64,000 nucleotides of DNA from assembly GCA_026724425.1 (NCBI GenBank), contig JAIUCV010000011.1:3927501-3991500 (forward strand), given 5' to 3'. Positions 63,801 to 64,000 of this stretch are shown here, in pieces (the first letter of the stretch is position 1; every line of letters begins with the position of its first letter). The notes beneath the pieces are model-generated. The model was not told the origin of the DNA. It saw only the letters and a list, made by a program, of their open reading frames with translations, and ran no database searches. The stretch comes from Erythrophleum ivorense. Taxonomy: Eukaryota; Streptophyta; Magnoliopsida; Fabales; Fabaceae. The translations under genes were made by a program, and so were the position numbers.

Positions 63801-64000
63801 TTTAGATGGTTTGGACATGCGTGGAGAATACCTATAGAAGCCCCAGTAAGAAGAGTAGATAAGATGGAAAGTAGTCCAATAATTAGAGGGCGAGGAAGAC
63901 CACGAAAAATTATAGGCGAAACTATTAAGAAAGATTTAGATTTAAATTATCTATCTAAAAATATGATTTATAATAGAACTTTATGGTGTTGTTTGATCCA
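60898..64000 (+). mobile_element. L1-like LINE retrotransposon, antisense in an intron of the Mg-transporter gene (truncated by window edge)
   Basis: A GC-moderate 5' leader starts near 60898 (CCGGTCTCAAACCC). The endonuclease domain follows from 61134: QETKW near 61263, a frame break near 61323, then GGDLNSH near 61578 and the domain end near 61900. Reverse transcriptase motifs appear from about 62540 (AVGPNNIPIEIW), through FIDLEKANDR near 62970, to the catalytic FADD at about 63246-63257 (LFADDVVLVGES). The usual IDLEKAYDR has Asn for Tyr. Several in-frame stops (for example near 61324, 62821, 63022, 63309 and 63526) make it inactive. The sequence reaches the conserved 3' segment at the window end; the tail and target duplication lie outside. 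Confidence 0.9.

Noticed and set aside
1..64000. CRISPR arrays, operons, bacterial or viral gene clusters
   Set aside because: The window is plant nuclear DNA with split genes. The regular repeats are microsatellites or LTRs.

Overview
This is a eudicot plant nuclear window. The evidence is split genes with GT-AG introns, AT-rich intergenic DNA, plant-type gene families (VPS41 with a plant RING tail, S28 serine carboxypeptidases, a plant atypical aspartic protease, an SRPK kinase, a chloroplast MRS2/MGT10-like Mg transporter, an AGO5-like Argonaute relic), and LTR retrotransposons primed by initiator-Met tRNA. The species cannot be fixed from the sequence alone; a rosid is a reasonable guess. 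Exon boundaries below were placed by reading splice sites and checking codon phase. All intact gene models close in frame.

Layout, left to right. 86-6184 (+) holds the 3' part of VPS41; its introns carry LINE 3' ends, a TRIM element and a 115-bp tandem duplication. Three tandem S28 (Pro-X carboxypeptidase-like) genes follow on the + strand: 7656-11539, 22388-24815 and 27414-30900. Genes 1 and 2 are separated by a SINE and by a 4.75-kb Copia element (17199-21951, minus strand, 5-bp target duplication). 31756 to about 40290 (-) is a decayed AGO5-like Argonaute. Seven exon remnants keep their order, but they are interrupted by an old Copia element (32145-37118), a hAT-like element with an 8-bp duplication (37182-38221) and a SINE (39259-39542). 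A perfect 29-bp inverted repeat lies just upstream of it. 43378-43667 is a second TRIM. 44308-50788 (-) is a ten-exon aspartic protease with a hydrophobic C-terminal tail. 54360-57996 (+) is an SRPK kinase. 59586-60693 (-) holds the last three visible exons of an MGT10/MRS2-11-type Mg transporter. An antisense LINE (about 60898 to the window end) has entered the intron upstream of those exons.

The genes do not form one pathway. Their interest is in gene order and decay. From memory, Arabidopsis carries MGT10, a kinase, an aspartic protease and an S28 gene side by side on chromosome 5 (At5g22830-At5g22860), and VPS41 beside an aspartic protease on chromosome 1 (At1g08190/At1g08210). This window would then show the unsplit order of both. 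The other theme is repeated insertion of transposable elements into introns and into a dying Argonaute gene, with several precise insertion footprints.
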